In this document: piece after piece, positions 1 through 6,731 of the stretch
Layout of the letters: the number at the start of each line of letters is the position of its first letter
Numbering within the stretch: the first letter of the stretch is position 1
Source of the DNA: an uncultured Opitutaceae bacterium
GTDB lineage: Bacteria > Verrucomicrobiota > Verrucomicrobiia > Opitutales > Opitutaceae
Direction: 5' to 3'
DNA: 14,731 nt
NCBI GenBank assembly: GCA_937958045.1
Contig: CALFXL010000067.1
Location: 1-14,731, forward strand
Notes under the pieces: model-generated
Told to the model about the DNA's origin: nothing
Database searches by the model: none
The model's input: the letters and a program-made list of their open reading frames with translations, nothing else
Position numbers and translations under genes: made by a program

Positions 1-296
1 GCACCGCCAACGCCCACAAGCACATGGTCAACGTGAAGCTCAAGGGCGACACGATCCCCCATGATGTCATCGGCGAATACGATGGCGGCCGCGTTCTCCT
101 CCGTCCCGCCACCACCGGTACCGGCCTCATCGCCGGCGGCGGTGTCCGCGCCGTGCTTGAAGCCGCTGGCATCAAGAACGTGCTCACGAAGTCCATGGGC
201 TCCAAGAACCACATCGCCGTGGTGCACGCGACGCTCAACGGCCTCCGTCAGCTCCGCCTCGCGGAAGAAATCAAGAACACCCGTTCCGCGTCCTGA
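1..296 (+). CDS. rpsE: 30S ribosomal protein S5, C-terminal part (cut by window edge)
   Basis: The reading frame is open from the left edge (first full codon at position 3) to TGA at 294-296 and gives the last 98 or so residues of S5. The visible part is the C-terminal S5 domain, with the conserved run PATTGTGLIAGGGVRAVLE, then AGIKNVLTKSMGSKN and a helix with HATLNGLRQLR. S5 is a small-subunit protein at the mRNA entry side that contributes to decoding accuracy. The true start and the N-terminal double-stranded-RNA-binding-like domain lie upstream of the window. It is followed by rplO after 133 nt, which is unusually long for this operon because the usual intervening rpmD is missing. Confidence 0.97.
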   Translation, partial: TANAHKHMVNVKLKGDTIPHDVIGEYDGGRVLLRPATTGTGLIAGGGVRAVLEAAGIKNVLTKSMGSKNHIAVVHATLNGLRQLRLAEEIKNTRSAS

Positions 297-429
297 TTGT
301 ACGCCTGCTTCCTCTCTGAAATGCCCGCACGTTAATGACGTGTGGGCGCAGGAGACCGGGGCAGGGCGTTTGTTTTTCCAACCTCTCATCCGAGTCCCGT
401 CTGATGCGCGGGGCGCCTTTAGGAAACTT

Positions 430-876
430 ATGAAACTCCACGAACTCAAAAACGTCCCCGGTGCCGTGCACCGCAAGAAGCGCGTTGGCTGCGGCGAAGG
501 CGGCGGCCATGGCAAGACCTCCGGTCGCGGTGGCAAAGGCCAGACCGCTCGCTCCGGCGGCTCCATCCGTCCAGGCTTTGAAGGCGGCCAGATGCCCCTT
601 TATCGCAAACTCCCGCACCGCGGCTTCAATAACGCCAACTTCCGCACCGCCTACGCGACGGTGAACGTCGGCGATCTCGCCAAGCTCGACGCCTCAGTCT
701 CCGAAGTCACCGCCGAAGTGCTCGCCCAGCACGGTATCATCCGTGCCGACGGCCGCGCTCTCAAGGTGCTCGGCGATGGTGAAATCTCCCGCGGGCTCAA
801 AGTCACTGCGGCCAAGTTCACCGAGTCGGCCAAGGCCAAGCTCGAAAAAGCCGGCGGCCAGGCAATTGTCGCCTGA
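430..876 (+). CDS. rplO: 50S ribosomal protein L15
   Basis: This 148-residue protein matches L15 along its whole length. It has a glycine/arginine-rich N-terminal arm (GCGEGGGHGKTSGRGGKGQ, residues 21-39), the GFEGGQMPLYRKLPHRGF signature, and a C-terminal domain with VLGDGEISRGLKVTAAKFT. L15 is a late-assembling large-subunit protein contacting 23S rRNA. The ATG at 430 is chosen because it begins the family-typical MKLHELKNVPGA; the same frame stays open upstream but only with non-family sequence. A weak AGGA lies 5 nt upstream. Between it and secY lies a strong palindrome at 900-933. Confidence 0.98.
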   Translation: MKLHELKNVPGAVHRKKRVGCGEGGGHGKTSGRGGKGQTARSGGSIRPGFEGGQMPLYRKLPHRGFNNANFRTAYATVNVGDLAKLDASVSEVTAEVLAQHGIIRADGRALKVLGDGEISRGLKVTAAKFTESAKAKLEKAGGQAIVA

Positions 877-899
877 GCTATTCCTTTCGCTTGTAGAAA

Positions 900-933
900 C
901 CGGCCGGTGTCCCCCAAAACGTACACCGGCCGG
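900..933 (+). promoter_or_regulatory. Perfect 11-bp inverted repeat between rplO and secY
   Basis: CCGGCCGGTGT (900-910) is repeated in inverse as ACACCGGCCGG (923-933), with a 12-nt loop. The stem is all Watson-Crick and very GC-rich. The downstream bases (ATTTCCATTCTCC) are pyrimidine-rich but are not a clean T run, so this is not a classical intrinsic terminator. It starts 23 nt after the rplO stop and ends 47 nt before the secY GTG. An attenuator, RNA-processing site or partial terminator that tunes secY relative to the ribosomal genes is inferred from position only. Confidence 0.6.
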
Positions 934-980
934 ATTTCCATTCTCCGGGTCCCGCATCACTTTTTACTACTTCCCCACCT

Positions 981-2480
981 GTGCTCTCCGCATTCACGAA
1001 CTCGCTGAAAATCCCCGAGCTTCGCTCCCGTATTTTCTATACGTTGGCCCTCCTGTTCGTCGCCCGCGTAGGCGCGCATATCCCGCTCCCCGGCCTGGAC
1101 CCGAAGCCGTTGCAGGATTTCTTTGCCGCCCAGACCGCCGCCGGTTCCGGCGCGCTCGTGGGGCTGTATAACATGTTCACGGGCGGTGCGCTTGTGAAAG
1201 GCGCGGTCTGTGCCCTTGGCATCATGCCATACATCAGCGCCTCGATCATTTTCCAGCTGATGACCGCGGTTGTCCCCGCGCTCAGCCGCCTCCAACAGGA
1301 AGGCGATGTCGGCCGCCAGAAACTCACGCAGTACACCCGTTATGCCACGGTGATCATCTGTTTGATCCAAGGCACGCTGCTCATCCTCGCGCTCGAAAAC
1401 CCCGGACGCCTCTTTAATGGCTACGATGTCGCCCAATACGGCTCGATCGTCATCGCTCCGGAAACCTGGTTCTTGATCACCTCGGTGATCTTCATGACCG
1501 CCGGCACCATGATGCTCATGTGGCTCGGCGAACAAATCACCCAACGTGGCATCGGCAACGGCGTGTCGCTCCTCATCACCGTCGGTATTCTTGCCGACAT
1601 TCCCGGCGCCGCCACCGCGACCTACCAACTCTTTTTCGCCCCGATCGGCGTCGCCAAGCTCGGACCCTTGGAAGGTATCGTCATGGTCGGCATGTTCATC
1701 CTGGTGACGATGGGCATCATCATGGTGGTCCAAGGCCAGCGTAAGATTCCGGTCCAGTACGCCAAGCGTGTCGTCGGCAACAAGGTCATGGGCGGTCAGA
1801 GCTCGTTCCTCCCGCTCAAGGTCAACTACTCGGGCGTCATGCCCGTCATCTTTGCTTCGGCCATCCTGCTCTTCCCGCAGCAGCTGTTCTCCTGGCTCGG
1901 CGCTACCATGAACTGGAAGTGGATGATCGAAGCTTCGAACAATCTCCTTCGCGGTCACTGGACGTATTACGCCATCATGTCCGTGCTTATCCTTTTCTTC
2001 AGCTATTTCTGGGTGTCCGTGATGTTCAAACCGATCCAGATCGCGGACGATCTTAAGAAGTATGGCGGCTACATCCCTGGCGTTCGCCCCGGTGAACCGA
2101 CCGCACGTTTCCTCGACTTCATCATGACGCGCATGACCCTCGCGGGGGCGATTTTCCTCACGATCATTGCCGTCATGCCCGACGTGCTCCTCTTCGAGCT
2201 CGATGTGCCGCAACGCATCGCTGTGTTCTTCGGCGGCACCGGCATGCTGATCACGGTCGGCGTCATTCTCGATACGATGAAGCAGGTCGAGACCTTCCTC
2301 CTGCAGCGTCATTACGACGGCTTCCTCAAAAAAGGTCGCATCCGTGCCCGCAATCCCTCGGCGGCCAGCGCCATCGGTGAAGCGGCGGATATGAAGACGG
2401 TCGGCAAGCTCTGGCTTGTCCTCGGCATCATCTTCCTCGTGGGCATCGCGGCTTGGGCGGCGAAATTCCTCCAGAACTAA
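981..2480 (+). CDS. secY: Protein translocase subunit SecY, with extra C-terminal membrane helix
   Basis: SecY is the pore subunit of the SecYEG channel that exports or inserts proteins across the inner membrane. The 499-residue product shows the family landmarks: the N-terminal MLSAFTNSLKIPELR, the plug-side region after TM1, GEQITQRGIGNGVSLLI, QRKIPVQYAKRVVG, and the TM10 region VFFGGTGMLITVGVILDTM followed by the KKGRIRAR cytoplasmic tail. The start is GTG at 981, because translation from it gives the conserved N terminus; no Shine-Dalgarno sequence precedes it (the upstream run is ACTTCCCCACCT). The protein is about 55 residues longer than E. coli SecY. Part of this is a C-terminal hydrophobic stretch at about residues 477-496 that looks like an eleventh transmembrane helix. 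Confidence 0.98.
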   Translation: MLSAFTNSLKIPELRSRIFYTLALLFVARVGAHIPLPGLDPKPLQDFFAAQTAAGSGALVGLYNMFTGGALVKGAVCALGIMPYISASIIFQLMTAVVPALSRLQQEGDVGRQKLTQYTRYATVIICLIQGTLLILALENPGRLFNGYDVAQYGSIVIAPETWFLITSVIFMTAGTMMLMWLGEQITQRGIGNGVSLLITVGILADIPGAATATYQLFFAPIGVAKLGPLEGIVMVGMFILVTMGIIMVVQGQRKIPVQYAKRVVGNKVMGGQSSFLPLKVNYSGVMPVIFASAILLFPQQLFSWLGATMNWKWMIEASNNLLRGHWTYYAIMSVLILFFSYFWVSVMFKPIQIADDLKKYGGYIPGVRPGEPTARFLDFIMTRMTLAGAIFLTIIAVMPDVLLFELDVPQRIAVFFGGTGMLITVGVILDTMKQVETFLLQRHYDGFLKKGRIRARNPSAASAIGEAADMKTVGKLWLVLGIIFLVGIAAWAAKFLQN

Positions 2481-2505
2481 GAATTCGTTCTTTACTTCGG
2501 ACGAA

Positions 2506-2970
2506 GTGCCTGCCATCTCCGACCTCTTTTCTCCTTTCGGCGCTCCCGCCAAAATTAAGTTAGTCATAGCTGGTTCGCCCGCTTCCTTGCCGGAAAACGT
2601 CATGAACCAGCTTCGTTCTTTGAATATTGAGCACGTCTCTCCCGTCGGCCTACTGCGACTGGAGATTTCGCGCCGCACGCCGCTCGGCCTCCAAGCTCAG
2701 CGACATGCTCGGCAGGGCCCGCCCCTCGCCGAAGATCTCAGCCTCGCGCTTCTGCGACGCTGGTTCTGGACGCGCAAACCTGATGCGGGTTTTCTCTTGG
2801 AAGGATTCCCGGCTACGTTGCTCCAAGCACAAGTACTCGATGAATGGCTCGAAGTCCGCGACGAACGCCTGCACGGCGTCATCGGCGCTGGAGACGCACC
2901 GCAGCCCATCATCGATCATTACCGCGCCCACGGGTTCGATATCTACGAACCCAGCGCATTGGCGGCCTGA
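2506..2970 (+). CDS. Degenerate adenylate-kinase-like protein in the adk position (probable pseudoenzyme)
   Basis: This 154-residue protein sits exactly where many bacteria have adk (secY-adk-map) and still aligns with the N-terminal half of adenylate kinase. It has a first strand KIKLVIAG (residues 16-23), the SPVGLLRLEI segment in place of STGDMLRAEV, TPLGLQAQRHARQG in place of the helix before the NMP-binding loop, and GFLLEGFPAT (residues 95-104) in place of GFLLDGFPRT. The P-loop consensus GxPGxGKGT is replaced by GSPASLPEN, without lysine. The catalytic-side Arg of GFPRT is Ala103. The LID and C-terminal parts are absent. It is therefore unlikely to phosphorylate AMP, although Arg51, equivalent to an AMP-contact arginine, is kept. 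The start is taken as GTG 2506, 25 nt after secY; no ATG is available between the secY stop and the P-loop region. The stop is 3 nt before map. The intact frame argues for a maintained protein rather than a pseudogene. Confidence 0.8.
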   Translation: MPAISDLFSPFGAPAKIKLVIAGSPASLPENVMNQLRSLNIEHVSPVGLLRLEISRRTPLGLQAQRHARQGPPLAEDLSLALLRRWFWTRKPDAGFLLEGFPATLLQAQVLDEWLEVRDERLHGVIGAGDAPQPIIDHYRAHGFDIYEPSALAA

Positions 2971-2973
2971 TTT

Positions 2974-3777
2974 ATGATTCCCATCAAAAATAAAGAGGGG
3001 ATCGCGCGCATGCGCGAGGCCTGCGCCATCGCCGCCAACGTCCTGCAACGCCTTAAAGAGAGCGTTCAACCCGGGATCACTACTTACGACTTGGATCAGA
3101 TTGCTCGAAAACTCATCGAGCAAAGCGGAGCCCGGAGTGCCTGCCACGGCTATAAACTCGGTCCGCGTTACCCGGCGTTTCCCTCTTACTCCTGTATTTC
3201 CGTCAACGACGAAGTGGTTCACGGCATCGGCTCGCTCAAGCGAGTCCTCAAAGATGGCGATATTGTCTCCCTCGATGTCTCTGTGGTTTATAATAACTAC
3301 ATCGGTGACAATGCCTATACCATGGCGGTTGGCCGCGTGGAACCACGCGTTGAAGAACTCCTTCGCGTGAGTCGCGAAGCCCTCGCTCTCGGCATCAAAC
3401 AAGCCGTGGTTGGCAATCGCATCGGCGATATCTCGTACGCGATTCAAAAGCACGTGGAGTCGCACGGTTTTAGCGTCGTTCGCGACATGGTCGGCCACGG
3501 GGTCGGTCTTTCGATGCACGAAGAACCGCAGATCCCGAACTTCGGGCGACGCAACACGGGAGACAAGATCAAGCCGGGCATGACCCTTGCCATCGAGCCC
3601 ATGGTCAATCTCGGCGGTTACAAGGTGAAGACACTCAGCGACGGCTGGACAGTGGTCAGTGCCGACGGATCGCCCTCCGCGCACTTCGAACACACCGTGC
3701 TCACGACCGAAAACGGTCCCGAAATCCTCACGATTCCGCAGGACCTTCCCTCCGCAGCCGCCACCGCGGCCAGCTGA
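2974..3777 (+). CDS. map: Methionine aminopeptidase, type I
   Basis: The enzyme removes the initiator methionine from nascent proteins using a dinuclear metal site. The 267-residue product has all five metal ligands in family context: Asp101 (VSLDVSV), Asp112 (YIGDNAYTM), His175 (VGHGVG), Glu208 (AIEPMVN) and Glu239 (HFEHTVL). His83 (VVHGIG) is the conserved substrate-side histidine and His182 the second one. Its length is typical for the short type Ia form, with no N-terminal zinc finger; a small insertion (KLGPRYPAF, residues 61-69) precedes the CISVNDEVVHG motif. ATG 2974 lies 3 nt after the adk-like stop, so the two are probably translationally coupled. No Shine-Dalgarno sequence is visible. 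The next gene, rpsM, follows after 49 nt, leaving no room for infA or rpmJ. Confidence 0.97.
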   Translation: MIPIKNKEGIARMREACAIAANVLQRLKESVQPGITTYDLDQIARKLIEQSGARSACHGYKLGPRYPAFPSYSCISVNDEVVHGIGSLKRVLKDGDIVSLDVSVVYNNYIGDNAYTMAVGRVEPRVEELLRVSREALALGIKQAVVGNRIGDISYAIQKHVESHGFSVVRDMVGHGVGLSMHEEPQIPNFGRRNTGDKIKPGMTLAIEPMVNLGGYKVKTLSDGWTVVSADGSPSAHFEHTVLTTENGPEILTIPQDLPSAAATAAS

Positions 3778-3826
3778 TTCTCCCTTTCCCACACTCTCGA
3801 TAATACCAATTCACAACTAGAAACTT

Positions 3827-4207
3827 ATGCCACGTCTCCTCGGTGTAGAAATTCCCGCGAAGAAGAAAGTCGCGATCTCCCTCCGTTATATTTACGGCAT
3901 CGGCCCGCAGCGCGCCGAGCAAGTCGTTCAAGAAGCCGGTATCGATCCGGACCTGCGTGCTGAAGCCCTCACGGAAGAACAGCTCAACAAGATCCTCCAC
4001 ATCATTACCGAGCACAAGTGGGTCGTGGAAGGCGATCTCCGCCGCGAAATCACCGGCAACCTGAAGCGCCTCCAAGCCATCGGTTGCTACCGTGGCGTCC
4101 GCCACCGTCGCGGTCTGCCCGTCCGCGGCCAGCGCACCAGCACCAACGCCCGCACCCGCAAGGGACCCCGTCGTACCGTCGGCGTCTCCAAGCCCGCCGC
4201 CAAATAA
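3827..4207 (+). CDS. rpsM: 30S ribosomal protein S13
   Basis: S13 lies in the small-subunit head and contacts the P-site tRNA and the large subunit. The 126-residue product begins with MPRLLGVEIPAKKKVAISL and has YIYGIG (residues 22-27), the helical region ending REITGNLKRLQAIGCYRG, and the basic C-terminal tail RGQRTSTNARTRKGPR that reaches tRNA. The length is a few residues above E. coli (118) because of the terminal GVSKPAAK-type tail. ATG 3827 follows an A/T-rich leader without a Shine-Dalgarno motif. It is 12 nt from rpsK. Confidence 0.98.
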   Translation: MPRLLGVEIPAKKKVAISLRYIYGIGPQRAEQVVQEAGIDPDLRAEALTEEQLNKILHIITEHKWVVEGDLRREITGNLKRLQAIGCYRGVRHRRGLPVRGQRTSTNARTRKGPRRTVGVSKPAAK

Positions 4208-4219
4208 TCCTTTATCGCC

Positions 4220-4837
4220 ATGGCCGAAGAAAAATCCGCTCCCAAGAAAGCTCCTAAGAAGGAAGCTGTCCCCGCCGCCGCTGGCGCCGAAACTCCTGCC
4301 GCCGCTGAAAAGCCGGCTCGCGCTCCCAAGGCCAAGAAGGAAGCCGAAGGCGCTGCTGCTACCGCGGCCGCCGCTCCTGCCGAAAAGCCCGTCGAACTCG
4401 TCGGCGGCGTCGCCAAGCAACCCACCGCTGAAGATCTCCTCAAGGAAGAGATCGGCGCGATCAAGGTCCGCAAAGCCAAGGGTTCCAAGAACGTCACCTC
4501 CGGCATCGTCAACGTGCTGGCCTCGTTCAACAACACGATCGTTTCGATCACCGACGCCCGCGGCCAAGTCATTGCTTGGTCCAGCGCCGGTAAGTGCAAT
4601 TTCCGCGGCTCCCGCAAGTCCACCGCCTACGCCGCCCAGGTCGTCGCTCAAGACGCCGCCCGCAACGCCATGGCGCACGGTCTCAAAGACGTCGTCATCA
4701 AGCTCAGCGGCCCCGGTCTCGGCCGTGATTCCGCCGTTCGCGCGATCCAGGCCATCGGCTTGGAAATTACCTCGATCATCGACGTGACTCCGATCCCCCA
4801 CAACGGCTGCCGCCCCCGCAAGCGTCGCCGCGTCTAA
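4220..4837 (+). CDS. rpsK: 30S ribosomal protein S11 with long N-terminal extension
   Basis: S11 sits on the 30S platform near the mRNA exit. The core, from about residue 85 to 205, is clear: ASFNNTIVSITD (101-112), the GKCNFRGSRKSTAYAAQ segment, LSGPGLGRDSAVRA and the invariant end DVTPIPHNGCRPRKRRRV. Alignment of the ASFNNT motif (Phe103 against Phe27 of the E. coli protein) shows about 76 extra N-terminal residues. These are almost entirely Ala, Lys, Pro and Glu, and end in a predicted short helix TAEDLLKEEIG. The frame is continuous, and ATG 4220 is only 12 nt after rpsM. No internal ATG lies near the core, so the extension appears to be translated. Alternative non-ATG starts inside the frame cannot be excluded. 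Confidence 0.96.
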   Translation: MAEEKSAPKKAPKKEAVPAAAGAETPAAAEKPARAPKAKKEAEGAAATAAAAPAEKPVELVGGVAKQPTAEDLLKEEIGAIKVRKAKGSKNVTSGIVNVLASFNNTIVSITDARGQVIAWSSAGKCNFRGSRKSTAYAAQVVAQDAARNAMAHGLKDVVIKLSGPGLGRDSAVRAIQAIGLEITSIIDVTPIPHNGCRPRKRRRV

Positions 4838-4874
4838 GGCATCCTCACACCCTTTAATTTAACACTATCCGACC

Positions 4875-5486
4875 ATGGCTCGTTATACCGGTCCAACTAC
4901 CCGCATCAGCCGTCGCTTCAGCCAGCCCATCTTTGGCGCCACGAAGGCCTTCGAAAAACGCAACTTTCCTCCCGGCCAGCACGGCCCGAAGCTCCGTCGC
5001 AAACTCTCCGAGTACGCGATCGGCCTGAACGAAAAACAGAAGCTTCGCTACACCTACGGCCTGCTCGAGCGCCAGTTCCGCCGCACTTTTGAAAAAGCCA
5101 AGCGCGAGCGCGGCGTCACGGGTGAACGTTTCCTCCAGCTCCTCGAGACCCGTCTCGACAGCGTGGTGTACCTCCTCGGTTTCGCCAAGAGCCGCGCGGC
5201 CGCCCGCCAGTTCGTCAACCACGGCCACATCCGCGTCAATGGCCACAAGGTCGACATCGCCAGCTACACGGTGAAGCCCGGCGACGAGATCGAAGTGAAG
5301 AACTCTCCCGGCTCCCGTCAGGTCGCGACCCGTTTCCTCGAAGAAACCCGCGCCCGCAACGTCCCCGGCTGGCTCACGCTCAATGCCGAAGCCTTCAAGG
5401 CCGTCGTCAACCGCCTGCCCAACCGCGACGAGATTGAACCCGGCATCAACGAACAGCTCATCGTCGAATTTTATTCGCGCTTCTGA
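4875..5486 (+). CDS. rpsD: 30S ribosomal protein S4
   Basis: S4 is a primary 16S rRNA binder that nucleates 30S assembly and, in many bacteria, represses its own operon. The 203-residue protein starts MARYTGPTTRISRR and has PPGQHG (32-37), the EKQKLRYTYGLLERQFRR helix (53-70) and an S4 RNA-binding domain at about residues 93-155 (LDSVVYLLGFAKSRAAARQ, then HGHIRVNGHKVDIASY). It ends with INEQLIVEFYSRF. The N-terminal zinc-binding cysteines of the C+ type are absent; there is no Cys in the protein, making this the C- form. No Shine-Dalgarno sequence precedes ATG 4875; the leader is A/T-rich (TTTAATTTAACACTATCC). Confidence 0.98.
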   Translation: MARYTGPTTRISRRFSQPIFGATKAFEKRNFPPGQHGPKLRRKLSEYAIGLNEKQKLRYTYGLLERQFRRTFEKAKRERGVTGERFLQLLETRLDSVVYLLGFAKSRAAARQFVNHGHIRVNGHKVDIASYTVKPGDEIEVKNSPGSRQVATRFLEETRARNVPGWLTLNAEAFKAVVNRLPNRDEIEPGINEQLIVEFYSRF

Positions 5487-5532
5487 GTTTTTTGTCCGAG
5501 CAATCCTCCCTTAACGCCATTCCATACACGCC

Positions 5533-6534
5533 ATGCCCAAACGCCTCGGAAAGTTCGAACTTCCCTCCAAGCTCACCAAGGTCGAAGAAGGCTCCACGCC
5601 TACTTACGGCAAGTTCATCGCCGAACCCTTCGAAGCGGGCTACGGCCACACGATCGGCAATTCACTGCGCCGCGTCCTCCTGAGCTCCATCGAGGGCTCC
5701 GCGATCTCCTCGGTCAAAATCGAGGGCGTGAATCATGAGTTTCAGAGCATCGACGGCGTTGTCGAAGATGTCACCGACATCGTCCTCAACCTCAAAAAAG
5801 TCCTGATCGTCTCCGAAAAACGCGAGCCGATCACGCTCTCGATCAAGGCCACCCAGCCCGGCGTCGTCACCGCCGCCGACATCCAGGCCGACGCCAATAT
5901 CAAAATCGTCAACCCCGAGCAGGTCATCTGCACGCTCGATCGCGCCGGCTCCTTCGAAGCCGAAGTCGAGATCAAGACCGGCCGCGGTTATTATCCTGGC
6001 GAGCAGAACAAGAAAGAAGACCAGGCGATCGGCGTCATCCCGATCGACTCGCTCTTCTCTCCCGTTCGCCTCGTGAAGTACTCGGTTGAAAACACCCGCG
6101 TGGGTCAGATCACCGATTACGACAAGCTCATCCTCGAGATCTGGACCGACGGCCGTATCACGCCGGACGACGCCCTCAAGCAGGCCTCGTCCATCCTGGC
6201 TCACCACCTCGAAGTCTTCAACCGCGTCAGCAACGAAGAGTACACCTTCGACACCCAGACCAGCGAGGTCAGCGAAGAGCAGAATAAGCTCCGCAAGCTC
6301 CTCAACATGTCGGTGAACGAGATCGAGCTCTCTGTCCGCGCCGCGAACTGCTTGAACAACGCCAACATCACCACCGTTGGCGAACTCGCGATGAAGACCG
6401 AGCAGGAGATGCTCAAGTACCGCAACTTCGGCAAAAAGTCGCTCAACGAAATCAAGGAAAAGCTCGAAGCTCTCGGCCTCTCTCTCGGCATGAAGTTCGA
6501 CGAGCGCCTCCTCGATTCGAAGAAGGACCTCTAA
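5533..6534 (+). CDS. rpoA: DNA-directed RNA polymerase subunit alpha
   Basis: Alpha dimerises to start RNA polymerase assembly and contacts promoters and activators through its C-terminal domain. The 333-residue product has the N-terminal dimerisation domain, with GYGHTIGNSLRRVLLSSIEG (residues 36-55) and the TGRGYYPGEQNKKEDQ loop, then a linker rich in Glu and Ser. The C-terminal domain spans about residues 257-320, with ELSVRAANCLNN and RNFGKKSLNEIKEKL. Arg269 matches E. coli Arg265, the UP-element DNA contact. The length is close to the E. coli protein (329). ATG 5533 has no Shine-Dalgarno sequence. Immediately after the stop is a small hairpin (6535-6550), then a larger palindrome before rplQ. 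Confidence 0.98.
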   Translation: MPKRLGKFELPSKLTKVEEGSTPTYGKFIAEPFEAGYGHTIGNSLRRVLLSSIEGSAISSVKIEGVNHEFQSIDGVVEDVTDIVLNLKKVLIVSEKREPITLSIKATQPGVVTAADIQADANIKIVNPEQVICTLDRAGSFEAEVEIKTGRGYYPGEQNKKEDQAIGVIPIDSLFSPVRLVKYSVENTRVGQITDYDKLILEIWTDGRITPDDALKQASSILAHHLEVFNRVSNEEYTFDTQTSEVSEEQNKLRKLLNMSVNEIELSVRAANCLNNANITTVGELAMKTEQEMLKYRNFGKKSLNEIKEKLEALGLSLGMKFDERLLDSKKDL

Positions 6535-6550
6535 GCCGCGTTCACGCGGC
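6535..6550 (+). other. Short hairpin abutting the rpoA stop codon
   Basis: GCCGCG and CGCGGC form a perfect 6-bp GC stem around a TTCA tetraloop, starting on the base after the rpoA stop. No T run follows (the next bases are AAAGGCCAAAAG), so it is not an intrinsic terminator. A 3'-end stabiliser for the rpoA part of the message is a possible role, inferred from position. Confidence 0.45.
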
Positions 6551-6587
6551 AAAGGCCAAAAGTTCCAAGGACCAAATAAATTCCAGT

Positions 6588-6628
6588 CTCCAACACGCCC
6601 AAGGCGCTCTCGCTTTCGGCGTTTGGAG
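6588..6628 (+). repeat. REP-like palindrome between rpoA and rplQ
   Basis: A 41-nt imperfect palindrome is built as CTCCAA, ACGCC and AAGGCG on the left arm, a CTCT loop at 6607-6610, then CGCTTT, GGCGT and TTGGAG on the right arm. It has one C-C mismatch, one bulged C and one G-T pair. It is flanked on the left by a run of CCAAA/TTCCA-type words (6555-6585) and on the right by another TTTGGAG copy (6630-6636). The organisation resembles dispersed palindromic intergenic elements. It fills an unusually long gap (197 nt) inside the ribosomal operon. That it is dispersed elsewhere in the genome is inference; only one copy is seen here. Confidence 0.5.
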
Positions 6629-6731
6629 GTTTGGAGTTCGAGATCTTTAATCACATCTCTCGCGCCGTCCGCTGCCGCCCCACGCTGCGACCGGATTGCC
6701 GATCGGGAGATGTATCCAAAAAAACACTACA

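Noticed and set aside
61..429. Upstream in-frame extension of rplO overlapping rpsE
   Set aside because: The extra residues are Ser/Pro/Arg-rich shadow of rpsE; the L15 family start is at ATG 430.
297..429. Search for rpmD (L30) in the rpsE-rplO spacer
   Set aside because: No frame of about 60 codons and no L30-like motif could be read on the + strand; the spacer is too short for it with stops in the way.
957..2678. A 573-residue open frame on the minus strand opposite secY
   Set aside because: It is rich in His, Asp, Glu and Arg with no family signature and mirrors the codon bias of secY. It is a shadow frame of a GC-rich, C-ending-codon gene.
5662..6654. A 330-residue open frame on the minus strand opposite rpoA
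   Set aside because: rpoA is certain. The antisense frame is a compositional by-product with excess Asp, Val and Leu.
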